Shown one piece after another: positions 27,588 to 36,294 of a DNA stretch of 64,000 bases (the stretch's first letter is position 1; each line of letters begins with the position of its first letter). A model generated the notes under the pieces. That model was given only the letters and a program-made list of their open reading frames with translations. It ran no database searches and had not been told where the DNA came from. The translations under genes were made by a program, and so were the position numbers. The stretch is taken from positions 120,022 to 184,021 of the forward strand of contig JAFGLW010000011.1 in the NCBI GenBank assembly GCA_016927905.1, given 5' to 3'. Origin of the DNA: a candidate division CSSED10-310 bacterium. GTDB lineage: Bacteria; CSSED10-310; JAFGJC01.

Positions 27588-28277
27588 TCAGGGTTCGACC
27601 TCAAGCAGTTCCACTTCGAAAATCAATACGGCATTGGGTCCGATCCTGGGTCCCATTCCGCGTTCACCGTACGCCAGATCGGATGGGATGAACAACTGCC
27701 ATTTCGATCCCGGTTTCATCAGTTGGAGTGCTTCGGTCCATCCGGGTATCACGCCGTTCACCTTGAATCTTGCCGGTTCTCCCCGGGTAATCGAACTGTC
27801 GAATTCCGTCCCGTCGATCAGCGTGCCCTGGTAATGCACCGAAACGGTATCTGTCGGTTTCGGAGAGTCCCCGGTGCCTTCCGTGAGCACTCGATATTGC
27901 AGACCGCTGGGAAGAACAACAATATCCTTTTCTTTTTTATTTTTCTCCAGAAACTCCGTGCCAGCAATCTTGTTCTGTTCGCTTTTTGCATTCCGATCAG
28001 CCTCTTGTTTCGCTCTCATTTCGTTACGAAAGGAATTCAGGATTTCACGGCTTTCCTGTTCTGTGAACATGAGTTCCCCGCCGTTCAGGGCATCCTTGAG
28101 TCCCCGGATCAGAATGTCTGGATCGATTTCGATAGCCTGATTTTTGAAACTGTTCCCGATATCGACGCCGATGCAGTAACTCACCTTGTCTTTCTGGGTT
28201 GTCAGATCCGCAGCTTTTCCGGGAATTCCGGCGCATAAAATCAGCTGGACAAGAAGTAAAACAATCAAGTTTTTCAT
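27588..28277 (-). CDS. FKBP-type peptidyl-prolyl isomerase, exported (Mip/FkpA-like)
   Basis: 229 residues. A signal peptide (MKNLIVLLLVQLILCAGIPGKA) is followed by an FKBP_N dimerisation region of helices (about 25-115) that includes LTTQKDKVSYCIGVDIGNSF. The FKBP catalytic domain covers about 125-228, with VSVHYQGTLIDGTEFDSS, VIPGWTEALQLMKPGSKW and IPSDLAYGERG as in active enzymes. It speeds prolyl isomerisation and helps folding in the periplasm. The start at 28277 is set by an AAGGAG box six bases upstream. Its 3' end converges with the glycan operon, 6 bp from the UbiA-like gene. Confidence 0.93.
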   Translation of the reverse strand: MKNLIVLLLVQLILCAGIPGKAADLTTQKDKVSYCIGVDIGNSFKNQAIEIDPDILIRGLKDALNGGELMFTEQESREILNSFRNEMRAKQEADRNAKSEQNKIAGTEFLEKNKKEKDIVVLPSGLQYRVLTEGTGDSPKPTDTVSVHYQGTLIDGTEFDSSITRGEPARFKVNGVIPGWTEALQLMKPGSKWQLFIPSDLAYGERGMGPRIGPNAVLIFEVELLEVEP

Positions 28278-28414
28278 GAAATCTCCTTTCAACTTGGTGA
28301 AAACATATTAACAGAAACGGGCGGGGGATACCAGCGAGCGGATTCAACATGATGTTGCACCGATGAAAAAAGTTTGAGATTCTTCAATTCGTTCAGAATG
28401 ACCAAAACGATTGA

Positions 28415-28432
28415 ACCGGCACGATTGCCGGT
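28415..28432. other. Small perfect hairpin in the 5' leader of the GT-C pair
   Basis: ACCGGCA (28415-28421), loop CGAT, TGCCGGT (28426-28432). It lies about 40 bp before the GTG at 28471. It has no T run, so a terminator role is not indicated. Confidence 0.4.
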
Positions 28433-28470
28433 CGGTTCTAGGTGGCGCCCGGAGTGAACGGAATCAAGGT

Positions 28471-30267
28471 GTGATCAACAAATCATTCGCAGTTCTCTTG
28501 ATCGCTTTCATATTTCTGGGATCCGGAGTATCCGTCTGGTTGCAGTGGCCTGCCCTGACCGATCCGCTGCGCGTTCAGAATGATGTTCGGATCCATCTGT
28601 GGTGGATGCGTGTATATCAGGACGGATCGTTGTTTCCGGGCGATGCGCTAGCCGATCTGATGGTGTCCAAGAGCTGGAGAAATCCAGGGTATACGGTGTT
28701 GATGAAGGGACTGTCCCCATTCGCCGATCCAGTTTCCGTATCGAAATGGCTGGGAACGCTCCTTCTACCCTTGACCCTTGTCCTGGTGATCTGGGCTTCG
28801 CATTCAGTGGGCAATACCGCCGGTGCGGCTTCGGCCGGCCTGATCTATCTTGCCCTGGCTTTTCGTTCAAGCGAATCCGGGCTGGTTGTGCTGGATGGGC
28901 TGCAGCGCAGCTTCAGGGATGCCGTTTTTTTTATTTGTGCGGCCGGGCTTGCCCGCAGATCCGTTCCCATCCTATTGGTTGCCGGCGTTTCCGGTCTTCT
29001 GTTCTATCCTCCAACCGTTCCCGTAATCAGTGCCGCTGTATTGATTATGTTCGGTCTGCAGGAAAGAACTCGAAGCCGGGATTTCAAGCAGCTGACCTTG
29101 GCGGTTTTACTGGTTGTCGTTCTGGTGGTGCTTGTTTGGGCAGGATACGGTTATCGAGACATTCCTTTTTATGGATACAAAGGTTCGATACATGAGAACC
29201 CGAGATTCGGACCGGAAGGTCGGGAACCGGTGTTCGCGGCCACATCGACCGTCATGGGGCTGCCATTGTACTTCCTGATCGGCAAAAGCGGCGGATTGCT
29301 TGGAGTCAACCTGGCGCAGGCAATGACGTTGCTTTGCCTTCTTGCAGCGGGATTCATTCTGACTGTCGCATTCGACTGCCGTAAACCGCCGCCGGCGCTG
29401 ACCGCCCTGCTGGCAGCCGGGTTGAGTCTTTTTGTTTTTTCCTGGGCAATGGCATGGGTAAGCGGGAGATTTCCGGTGTATTTCCCTTCGCGGTACAACA
29501 CATTACAGCTGTTTGCGATTCTTTGGCTGGGTTGGCTGGCAGGCGGGATAACCCGGCAGGATCATCCGTTGCGCAGGACGGTGGCAGCGGTTTGTTTGTG
29601 CGCTGTTCCCTGGATTTTTCTGGATTTTGACCGGTTTCCCACATTCCTGACAACATTGGGACTTCTGGCTGTAGCTGTCACTGCTGGAAGTCTACTGAAG
29701 GATCGAAATATGTTTATGGCCGTCCTGATCGGCACAGCGATTCTTCTGCCCCGGTTGAGAGCCGTCGAACGAGCGCCCGGAACCGTCACGCCCGCAGCTT
29801 GGGAAAAAGATGTGATTGAAATATTGAAAAGTGGTCCCCCATCAACGATGATTGCCGGACCACCGCACCTATTGGACAATATTTCCGTTCATGCACGGAG
29901 ACCGGTGTTTGTGAGTTTCGAGATGGATACCGAAATGCGGGATGATCGGATCAGGCAGCGATTTGTTTCGTTTTATGAAGCATATTATTCCGGGTCTTTC
30001 GCAGGAGTTCTTGAATTCTGCAAGCGCTGGGGGATCGATTTCATGCTGGTTGATCTGAGAGATTTTAAACCGGATTTTCTTGTATCCTGGAAAACCGGCG
30101 GCAGGGGTGTATACCTGGAACCAGTTAACAGCATGATTCTGGAGAAGATCCGGGATCGGGACCGGTTCGCCCTGGCAAATCCCCCCCCGGAACGCATCGT
30201 TTACAGACACGGCGATCTGGTCCTACTGAACATTTCGACAGCTTATCGGACCAAGGGCAGCCGATGA
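28471..30267 (+). CDS. Large multi-pass membrane protein, possible GT-C-like
   Basis: 598 residues from the GTG at 28471. About 12 hydrophobic helices occupy residues 1-440, and a soluble C-terminal domain of about 150 residues follows (for example SFEMDTEMRDDRIRQRFVSFYEAYY). An early loop reads LWWMRVYQDGSLFPGDALADLM, a pattern seen in GT-C-like or oligosaccharyl-related membrane proteins, but a clear catalytic DxD/DE motif was not identified. Its last codon overlaps the following GT39-like gene (ATGA), so the two are likely partners. Family membership is an inference from topology and context. Confidence 0.7.
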   Translation: MINKSFAVLLIAFIFLGSGVSVWLQWPALTDPLRVQNDVRIHLWWMRVYQDGSLFPGDALADLMVSKSWRNPGYTVLMKGLSPFADPVSVSKWLGTLLLPLTLVLVIWASHSVGNTAGAASAGLIYLALAFRSSESGLVVLDGLQRSFRDAVFFICAAGLARRSVPILLVAGVSGLLFYPPTVPVISAAVLIMFGLQERTRSRDFKQLTLAVLLVVVLVVLVWAGYGYRDIPFYGYKGSIHENPRFGPEGREPVFAATSTVMGLPLYFLIGKSGGLLGVNLAQAMTLLCLLAAGFILTVAFDCRKPPPALTALLAAGLSLFVFSWAMAWVSGRFPVYFPSRYNTLQLFAILWLGWLAGGITRQDHPLRRTVAAVCLCAVPWIFLDFDRFPTFLTTLGLLAVAVTAGSLLKDRNMFMAVLIGTAILLPRLRAVERAPGTVTPAAWEKDVIEILKSGPPSTMIAGPPHLLDNISVHARRPVFVSFEMDTEMRDDRIRQRFVSFYEAYYSGSFAGVLEFCKRWGIDFMLVDLRDFKPDFLVSWKTGGRGVYLEPVNSMILEKIRDRDRFALANPPPERIVYRHGDLVLLNISTAYRTKGSR

Positions 30268-31787
30268 GCGGCACTTCGACGGTCAAAACCTCCCCGGTGA
30301 CAGGCACCGTTTTGATCGCGGTGGTTCTGGCGGTTTGTTTTCTGGTCATGAGAGACTACGGAATAACCGTCGATGAACCATTGCATCATGCATCCGGGGA
30401 AATCAACATCCGTCATTTCTTCGGTTCCGTTCAGCCGATAGCCGATTATCATAATTTGAAATTTTACGGGCCTTTGTCGGACATGATCGGTGCATTGAGT
30501 TTCGATCTGATCTGGACCCGGATGCAGTGGGTCAATCCTGTGGATGCCCGTCATGTCCATCTGATCGTATTTTTTGCGCTTTCCGTTCATCTGATGTTCC
30601 GGATTACCTCTCGGTTATGGGGAACCGGTACGGCTCTTCTGAGTTGCACCATGTTCGTTTTGAATCCGAGGGTTTTCGGACATGTCTTCAACAACCCGAA
30701 GGAAATACCCCTGATCTTCTGGTTCATGTTCACGACATGCTGTCTGTTCCGACGTGCTGGAACCGGATCGATGGTCTGGACGGTTGCTGCCGGAGCCGCA
30801 TGGGGTGCCGGATTGGCTACCAAAATCAATGCGCTGCTCCTTCTTCCGGCGATCGCCGTATGGGTTTTTTATATCATTCGGACACGTGTTATCGCTCGGA
30901 TCGATGGGAAAAAAGCGGTGGTTGAAGCGGCGGCGTTCATGGGGTCAGGTGTCATCGTCGTGCTGTGTTTCTGGCCATGGTTACGCGCCTCCTGGTTCCA
31001 GCATTCACTGGAATTGTTCAGGTTTTTCTCGAAACATCCCAAAACCGGAATCGTGCTGTATTGGGGTCGGATTTATGAAATCGGTGCAGCGCCCTGGCAT
31101 TATGGGTTGACCCATCTTCTGCTCACAACACCGCTTGTTGTGCTGATCTGTGCAGCAGTTGGATTCGTATGGAAGGGTCGTCAGCATCATGCCATTGTGT
31201 TTTTTCTGGGATGGTTTTTTCTGGGAATACTGCCCCAGTCGGTTCCTGGAAGTGTGATCTATGACGGACCCCGCCATTTTCTCCCGGTGGTGCCCCCTTT
31301 GACCATGGCGGCCGGTTTTGCAGGTGTCCGGATAATCAACACGGTCAAACGTTCCCGAGACTCCGCATTTTGGCGGCATGCCGTATTTCTCGCGGTCGCC
31401 GTATGGATCTCGGTCCGAGTATCGATCATCTGGCAGTATCATCCCTACCAGATCTGTTATTACAATGTTCTGACAGGTGGTGTGAAGGGAGCGGAGGGCA
31501 GATTCGAAATATGGTCATGGGGACACTCCCTGCGGAACGCCGTTCGAAAAGTCAACGGGTTTGCTCCTCCCAATTCCAGAGTTTTAGTTCCCTATCCGGC
31601 GGGCCTGGCCAGGTATTACCTGCGTCCCGACCTGGAGGAAAGCGGTCGGGATCCGTCGGTTGTCATCACATCAGATTTCCGGGAATCCCGGGAGTTTCAG
31701 GATCGGGAGCCGGTGGCGACGATCTCGGTCAAAGGAGTAATCCTGAACCGGATATACCATAATCCCGGATCTGACCCGGCGCATTGA
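30264..31787 (+). CDS. GT-C membrane glycosyltransferase (GT39-like)
   Basis: 507 residues with about ten hydrophobic helices. The first loop carries YGITVDEPLHH, where the DE pair fits the catalytic acid pair of GT39/PMT-type enzymes. NNPKEIPLIFWFMF and YDGPRHFLPVVPPL recur in related bacterial proteins. The C-terminal soluble part (about 390-507) has a YYLRPDLEESG segment. It likely uses a polyprenyl-phosphate sugar on the periplasmic face. The upstream neighbour, overlapping by 4 bp, is the other large membrane protein. The convergent metal transporter begins its 3' end 203 bp away, and nothing clear was seen in that gap. Confidence 0.83.
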   Translation: MSGTSTVKTSPVTGTVLIAVVLAVCFLVMRDYGITVDEPLHHASGEINIRHFFGSVQPIADYHNLKFYGPLSDMIGALSFDLIWTRMQWVNPVDARHVHLIVFFALSVHLMFRITSRLWGTGTALLSCTMFVLNPRVFGHVFNNPKEIPLIFWFMFTTCCLFRRAGTGSMVWTVAAGAAWGAGLATKINALLLLPAIAVWVFYIIRTRVIARIDGKKAVVEAAAFMGSGVIVVLCFWPWLRASWFQHSLELFRFFSKHPKTGIVLYWGRIYEIGAAPWHYGLTHLLLTTPLVVLICAAVGFVWKGRQHHAIVFFLGWFFLGILPQSVPGSVIYDGPRHFLPVVPPLTMAAGFAGVRIINTVKRSRDSAFWRHAVFLAVAVWISVRVSIIWQYHPYQICYYNVLTGGVKGAEGRFEIWSWGHSLRNAVRKVNGFAPPNSRVLVPYPAGLARYYLRPDLEESGRDPSVVITSDFRESREFQDREPVATISVKGVILNRIYHNPGSDPAH

Positions 31788-31990
31788 AATCTATCCTGGC
31801 GGGATCGTGTGGGTATCGAACCGAATACGAAGCTTTTATGCTGAAAACAGAACTGCGGGAATTCCGGGAATAATTGGCGTTCGGTTCCTGTCCTGTGTCG
31901 GGAATCCGGATTGCCAGGGGAAGGGAATCATTTGAGTTTCGTTTAAACCCGCCAGCTCGATCGAGTGTTTTCTCATGCTGGAAGGAGCGA

Positions 31991-32833
31991 TCAGGATCTG
32001 ATCATCCTGCGGATCAGCAAAACAGCCATATAGACAATCGAAGCGAAAACGATGATGCTCGGACCGCTGGGAAGGTCCAGGGAATAGCTGTATCCCAGTC
32101 CCAGAAGCGTGAATCCTGCACAGAACACGATCGACAGCAACATCATCTGCCAGAGTTTTCGCGAAAACTGACTGGCTACAGCCGCCGGCAGGGTCAGAAG
32201 CGCGATGACCAGCACGATACCCACTACATGAATGAGCAGCACCACCGTCAGGGCGGTCAAGGCCAAAAGCAGAAAGTAAAGAAGTTCCACTCGTATACCG
32301 CGCAGCCGGGCGAATTCCTCATCGAAACAGATGGCCAGCAGTTGATTGTAAAAGATCGTTCCCAGACTCACGATCAGAATATCCAGACCCAGAATGAGCC
32401 AGATATCGTTTCGGGCGATCAGTAATATGTTGCCGAACAGGTAACTCATGGGATCGACATAACCGGGGGTTTTGGCCAGGAACAGAAGACCGGTCGCCAT
32501 GCCGATGGACCAGATCGCCCCGATGGCGGTGTCCTCCCTCTGGCGGGCATAAAGACTCACCAGACCGATGATGATTGCGGAAGCGAGTGCTGCGGCAATT
32601 GCGCCGTATAATGGATCGCACCAGTGAGCATTCCAGCGGACCTTGATGAACAGGCTGATGCCGATCCCCGCCAGAACCGAATGGGCGATCGCGCCCGCGA
32701 GGTAACTGATCCGCCTGGCCACCACATAGGATCCGATGATGCCGAAGGCCACGCTGGATAAGAGACCCGCGGCCAGCGCATACCTCAGAAAGACGATGTC
32801 CGGATTTGACAGGGCGGTAAAATAGTCAATCAT
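31991..32833 (-). CDS. Metal ABC transporter permease (ZnuB/MntB type)
   Basis: 280 residues with about eight transmembrane helices. Hallmarks of the ABC-3 family are visible: YALAAGLLSSVAFGIIGSYVVARRISYLAGAIAHSVLAGIG near the N-terminus and LLTLPAAVASQFSRKLWQMM in the second half. It forms the channel for Zn2+ or Mn2+ uptake with the ATPase and binding protein genes just upstream. The ATG at 32833 overlaps the ATPase stop by 8 bp, which argues for this start over a longer frame. Last gene in the operon. Confidence 0.93.
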   Translation of the reverse strand: MIDYFTALSNPDIVFLRYALAAGLLSSVAFGIIGSYVVARRISYLAGAIAHSVLAGIGISLFIKVRWNAHWCDPLYGAIAAALASAIIIGLVSLYARQREDTAIGAIWSIGMATGLLFLAKTPGYVDPMSYLFGNILLIARNDIWLILGLDILIVSLGTIFYNQLLAICFDEEFARLRGIRVELLYFLLLALTALTVVLLIHVVGIVLVIALLTLPAAVASQFSRKLWQMMLLSIVFCAGFTLLGLGYSYSLDLPSGPSIIVFASIVYMAVLLIRRMIRS

Positions 32834-33569
32834 GGCGTTTCCAGTGATGGTCGTGCCGGACAACCTTCAGTTTGCCCTCGTACATCTGCCGGATGACGTC
32901 ACCGTTTATTTCACTTGTCGGATGGACCACGACCCGGCGATTCACACAGATCACCCGCTCGACCATCTCGGAAACAAATCCCAGATCGTGGGACACCAGC
33001 AGAATGGTCATGGATTCATTCAGACGTTTGATCGTGTCCATCAACTGCTCCTCAACCTTGATATCCACATTGGCGGTCGGTTCATCCAGCAGGAGGATTC
33101 GGGGGCTGCAGGCCAGAGCCCGGGCGATCAGGACACGCTGCCGTTGACCGCCAGACAATTCGGAAAACAACCGGGATGAATATTCAGCCATGCCGAGAGT
33201 GTCCAGCGCTTCAGAAGCCATCCTGTGATCCACCCGCGAAAAAATGCCGACTGAACTCCGCCCCAACCGTCCCATTAATACGATATCCAGAACCGTTACC
33301 GGAAACATCGGATCGAAATGCCCGTGTTGCGGCATATAACCGATATAACGGCGGGCTGAAACCGGCTCCCGATCCAGAACCTCAATCTTGCCGGAATCCG
33401 GCTGCAGAAGACCCAACATCAGTTTGATCAGGGTCGTCTTCCCGCCTCCATTCGGTCCCACGACACTGATAAGCTCCCCGTCATCAATTTCAAGGTTGAC
33501 ATTTTCCAGCACTTGGATCGATGCGTAGCTGAACGACACATCCTTCATGCGGATAACTGACATATTCAT
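32826..33569 (-). CDS. Metal ABC transporter ATP-binding protein (ZnuC/MntA type)
   Basis: 247 residues. Walker A is GPNGGGKTT, the Q-loop region is YMPQH, the signature is LSGGQRQR, Walker B is ILLLDEPTANVD and the H-loop is LLVSHD. The sequence before Walker A (VLENVNLEIDDGELISVVGPNGGGKTTL) is the standard ABC start. A His-rich end (HDHHWKRHD) is common in zinc/manganese ATPases and may bind metal. It powers import through the permease. It overlaps the binding-protein stop by 4 bp, so the three genes are translationally linked. Confidence 0.95.
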   Translation of the reverse strand: MNMSVIRMKDVSFSYASIQVLENVNLEIDDGELISVVGPNGGGKTTLIKLMLGLLQPDSGKIEVLDREPVSARRYIGYMPQHGHFDPMFPVTVLDIVLMGRLGRSSVGIFSRVDHRMASEALDTLGMAEYSSRLFSELSGGQRQRVLIARALACSPRILLLDEPTANVDIKVEEQLMDTIKRLNESMTILLVSHDLGFVSEMVERVICVNRRVVVHPTSEINGDVIRQMYEGKLKVVRHDHHWKRHD

Positions 33570-34510
33570 CTCCCGGCAAGTGGCGTTTCAGATCCGCCGG
33601 AACGGTTCGATCTCGTGAAAACACCAGCCAGTTCCCGCCCGATCTCCTCAAGACCGGCCAGTACATCCTTCGTTAGAGGATCGATCTGGATCACCCGGGC
33701 ATCGATGGCTTGAGCGATGGATTGCGCATTCCTCCGGTCAAATTCCTTCTGGATGAAAATGGCTCGAATATCTTCTTTCCTGGCCTGTTCGATGAACCGG
33801 GCAAGTTGTCTGGGTGTGGGAGGTTTTCCGCCGGATTCGATGGCCACCTGATTCAGATGATATTCGTTCGCAAAATACCCGAGCGACGGGTGGAAGATAT
33901 AAAAAGATCTCCCTGCATATGGTTCCAGAAGATCGGCCAGCCGGTCATGCACCACCCGGATCTCCCGGATGAATTCCTCGGCATTCTCACGGTAACCCGA
34001 TCCGTTGGCCGGATCCACGGCGGTCAGCTCCGATGTCATGGTGTTCACCTGCTTCACGATCAGGCTGGGGGAGAGCCAGATGTGCGGATCCGGCAGATCA
34101 TGATGATGCCCGTTATCGTGGCCTTCGATGGATTGCCTGGATATTCCCCGTCCGGAATCCACTATTTTTAAATCCGGATAAATTTTCGATATGCGCCCGA
34201 TCAGCCCGCTTTCAAATGGCACACCGATGGTGAAATAAAGCGAAGCCTTGCCCAGCTTATGAAGTTGCCGCGGCGTCGGTTCATAGGTTGCCGGAGATTG
34301 ACCCGGCAGCACCAGTGCTTCAACATCCACACCCCCGCCGGTTATCTTCTCGATGAAACGGATCTGGGGAACGATGCTGACAAACACCGTCATCCGCTTC
34401 TCCACGGCCGCTCCGGCTTCGGATTTGAACGGTAAAGACCAGGCAGGCAGGCACAGCACGGTTATTCCCATCGCAATGACTGCAGATTTCGTGAAAATAC
34501 GTCTGATCAT
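33566..34510 (-). CDS. Periplasmic metal-binding protein (ZnuA/TroA-like)
   Basis: 314 residues from the ATG at 34510, which overlaps the regulator's stop (ATGA) and opens a signal peptide (RIFTKSAVIAMGITVLCLPAWS). The mature part is a cluster A-I metal-binding protein: VFVSIVPQIRFIEKI, then a His/Asp-rich loop (about residues 131-143, HDNGHHHDLPDPH) and FHPSLGYFANEY with the second-lobe His. The usual first metal His in the P-H-x-Y-E-P motif is replaced by Ala (SPATYEPTP). Some subfamilies do this, so metal coordination may use three side chains or the flexible loop. It delivers Zn2+ or Mn2+ to the permease; sequence alone does not decide which metal. Confidence 0.92.
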   Translation of the reverse strand: MIRRIFTKSAVIAMGITVLCLPAWSLPFKSEAGAAVEKRMTVFVSIVPQIRFIEKITGGGVDVEALVLPGQSPATYEPTPRQLHKLGKASLYFTIGVPFESGLIGRISKIYPDLKIVDSGRGISRQSIEGHDNGHHHDLPDPHIWLSPSLIVKQVNTMTSELTAVDPANGSGYRENAEEFIREIRVVHDRLADLLEPYAGRSFYIFHPSLGYFANEYHLNQVAIESGGKPPTPRQLARFIEQARKEDIRAIFIQKEFDRRNAQSIAQAIDARVIQIDPLTKDVLAGLEEIGRELAGVFTRSNRSGGSETPLAGR

Positions 34511-34770
34511 GATCTCTCGGCATCGCAGACAATGTGCACCGCGGTACAGTCTCCGCATTCTACAAAGGAATGGGTCCGCATGAATTCGCCCATATGGTTT
34601 TTCTGGGCCGGCGTCAGCACACCCGTTCCATTGCACAGGGGACACATGTTTTCCAGCGCGTTCAGGATGGCCGACCGGATGAACGCAGACCGGTTGGACA
34701 TTCGATACAGTATTTCATGAAGCCGGCTATCAACCTTGAACGTGATGATTTCTTCTTTTTTATGTTTCAT
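34507..34770 (-). CDS. Ribbon-helix-helix regulator with Cys-rich metal-binding tail
   Basis: 87 residues. Residues about 7-40 are a CopG-like ribbon-helix-helix DNA-binding fold (IITFKVDSRLHEILYRM, SAFIRSAILNALE). Residues about 43-82 carry CPLC, CGDC and a final HIVC, a likely zinc-binding ribbon. It is the first gene of the metal ABC operon and lies just downstream of a perfect palindrome. The simplest reading is a metal sensor that represses the operon when zinc (or manganese) is plentiful. No catalytic function is expected. A GGAGGG box lies about 9 bases before the ATG. Confidence 0.82.
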   Translation of the reverse strand: MKHKKEEIITFKVDSRLHEILYRMSNRSAFIRSAILNALENMCPLCNGTGVLTPAQKNHMGEFMRTHSFVECGDCTAVHIVCDAERS

Positions 34771-34792
34771 TGATCTTACCCTCCCCTGGCAG

Positions 34793-34819
34793 GGTAATAT
34801 AAAATATTACCTTTGTCAA
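34793..34819 (-). promoter_or_regulatory. Promoter and palindromic operator of the metal ABC operon
   Basis: On the minus strand TTGACA (34819-34814) is a consensus -35 box. Directly downstream lies a perfect 8+3+8 palindrome, GGTAATAT-AAA-ATATTACC (34793-34811). A weak -10 such as TACCCT would overlap the palindrome's end at a 17 bp spacing. A second, smaller inverted repeat TACCCT/AGGGTA (34777-34796) spans the ribosome binding site. Binding here would block RNA polymerase, fitting repression by the adjacent regulator. Confidence 0.65.
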
Positions 34820-34905
34820 ATTGCTGTTTGGCATGCACGGGAAGCGTTTTGACGATATCGGATGCATGGAGAAATGCGTGAGCCGCAATTCACTGCCGTC
34901 CAGTT

Positions 34906-35145
34906 TTGACAGGCGCACTGGGGGAGGATTTCCGGGTGCATAATCACAACAGGTCCGCACGGCAGACTGTGGCAAGTTACGTCCAGGGCACCGGCAACAA
35001 TAACAATACTTACGATTTCGTCACAATCACTTTGGACGAGGCAAATCATAAATTTCCGAACAATCTGGAAATCGGGTGCATGGGCGACGCCAGCGGTAAC
35101 ACGGGTGGTGTATACATCGACCAGATCAAGGTGAAAGCGGTGTAG
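34906..35145 (+). pseudogene. Likely 3' remnant of a secreted protein gene
   Basis: A 79-codon open frame starting at a TTG with no ribosome binding site. The last 50 residues (YVQGTGNNNNTYDFVTITLD, then FPNNLEIGCMGDASGNTGGV) look like beta-strands from a carbohydrate-binding or similar secreted domain, ending YIDQIKVKAV. No signal peptide or upstream domain exists. It is isolated between two minus-strand genes. It may be a decayed end of a larger gene. Confidence 0.45.
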
Positions 35146-35188
35146 TCGGGGCGGTATGACGGGGGGTAGTCCTGTGGGATCGATAATT

Positions 35189-36256
35189 TTACAGCCATTT
35201 CTTGTGTTTGAAATACAGCGCCATGAATCCGGCGATGGTCCCCATGGCGATCCAGAATCCCGCGGGATATGCCCAGACCCACTTCAATTCCGGGAAATGC
35301 TCGAAGTTCATCCCGAAAATCCCGGCGATGAACGTCAGCGGAATGAATATGGTTGCGATGATGGTCAGCACCTTCATCACTTCGTTCATGCGGTTGCTGA
35401 TGCTGGACAGATACATTTCCAGCATTCCCGACAGCATGTCTTTCATTGATTCCGTTGTTTCGAGAACTTGGACGGCATGGTCGTACGCGTCTCTCCAGAA
35501 GGGATGCATGGAATCCCGTATCAGGGTTGATTCCGTCCGCTCCAGGCTGCCGACCACCTCCCTCAGGGGCCAGACCGTTTTGCGAAGATAAACCATCTCC
35601 CGTTTCAGTTTGTATAAAATCTTCAGGATGTCCGGATCCGGGTCGTTTATCAGCTTCTGTTCGAGCTGTTCCATCTCCGATGAAATCAACTCGAAAACGG
35701 TGAAATAATGATCCACGACCATATCGATGAGTGCATAGGTCAGGTAGTCGGTGCCGCTTTTACGCATCCTGGAGGTTGAATTTCGGATCCGGTTCCGCAC
35801 CGGCTCGAAGAAATCACCGACACGTTCCTGGAATGTGATCACATAATTCGAACTGAGAATCAAACTCAACTGCTCGATTTGAATTTCATGCTGGATTTCG
35901 TTCAAGGTGACCATCTTGACCACAATGAACAGATAATCCGTGAAATCCTCGATTTTGGGACGCTGGGCGGTATTGAGGATATCCTCCATGACCAGACCGT
36001 GAATATTGAAATGGGAACCGATTTCCTTCATCAGGTCGATGTCGTGCAGCCCGTCTATGTTGATCCAGGTTGTGGTGGGTCGGTCTCCGTACTGGAAGCA
36101 TTCTTCGATTGCCGCCGGTTCTTTTTCCACCAGGTTCGTTTCGTCGAAATCGATGATGCGTATTCTGGGCCGGTCGATCTTTTTCTCCCCGACATGCACC
36201 AGCGTTCCAGGAGCCAGCCCGGTTTTATGGGATGTCTTTTTCATTCGCCTGGACAT
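35189..36256 (-). CDS. corA: CorA-family divalent cation channel (Mg2+/Co2+)
   Basis: About 355 residues. A large N-terminal cytoplasmic domain (about 1-285) contains helices typical of CorA's funnel. Two C-terminal transmembrane helices follow, with the selectivity motif FGMNF (GMN) between them and a basic end (YFKHKKWL). Five copies would form a passive Mg2+ channel. Start choice: the ATG at 36256 has an AAAGGCGGG box upstream; an ATG at 36274 is also possible. It lies 38 bp after the stop of the secreted gene at 36295-37824 and may be co-transcribed with it. Confidence 0.93.
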   Translation of the reverse strand: MSRRMKKTSHKTGLAPGTLVHVGEKKIDRPRIRIIDFDETNLVEKEPAAIEECFQYGDRPTTTWINIDGLHDIDLMKEIGSHFNIHGLVMEDILNTAQRPKIEDFTDYLFIVVKMVTLNEIQHEIQIEQLSLILSSNYVITFQERVGDFFEPVRNRIRNSTSRMRKSGTDYLTYALIDMVVDHYFTVFELISSEMEQLEQKLINDPDPDILKILYKLKREMVYLRKTVWPLREVVGSLERTESTLIRDSMHPFWRDAYDHAVQVLETTESMKDMLSGMLEMYLSSISNRMNEVMKVLTIIATIFIPLTFIAGIFGMNFEHFPELKWVWAYPAGFWIAMGTIAGFMALYFKHKKWL

Positions 36257-36294
36257 TTGCACCCGCCTTTGCATGACGTATTCTATAGCTGAGT

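Noticed and set aside
31874..32425. 183-codon plus-strand frame
   Set aside because: Gln/His/Arg-rich antisense of the metal permease; not a protein.
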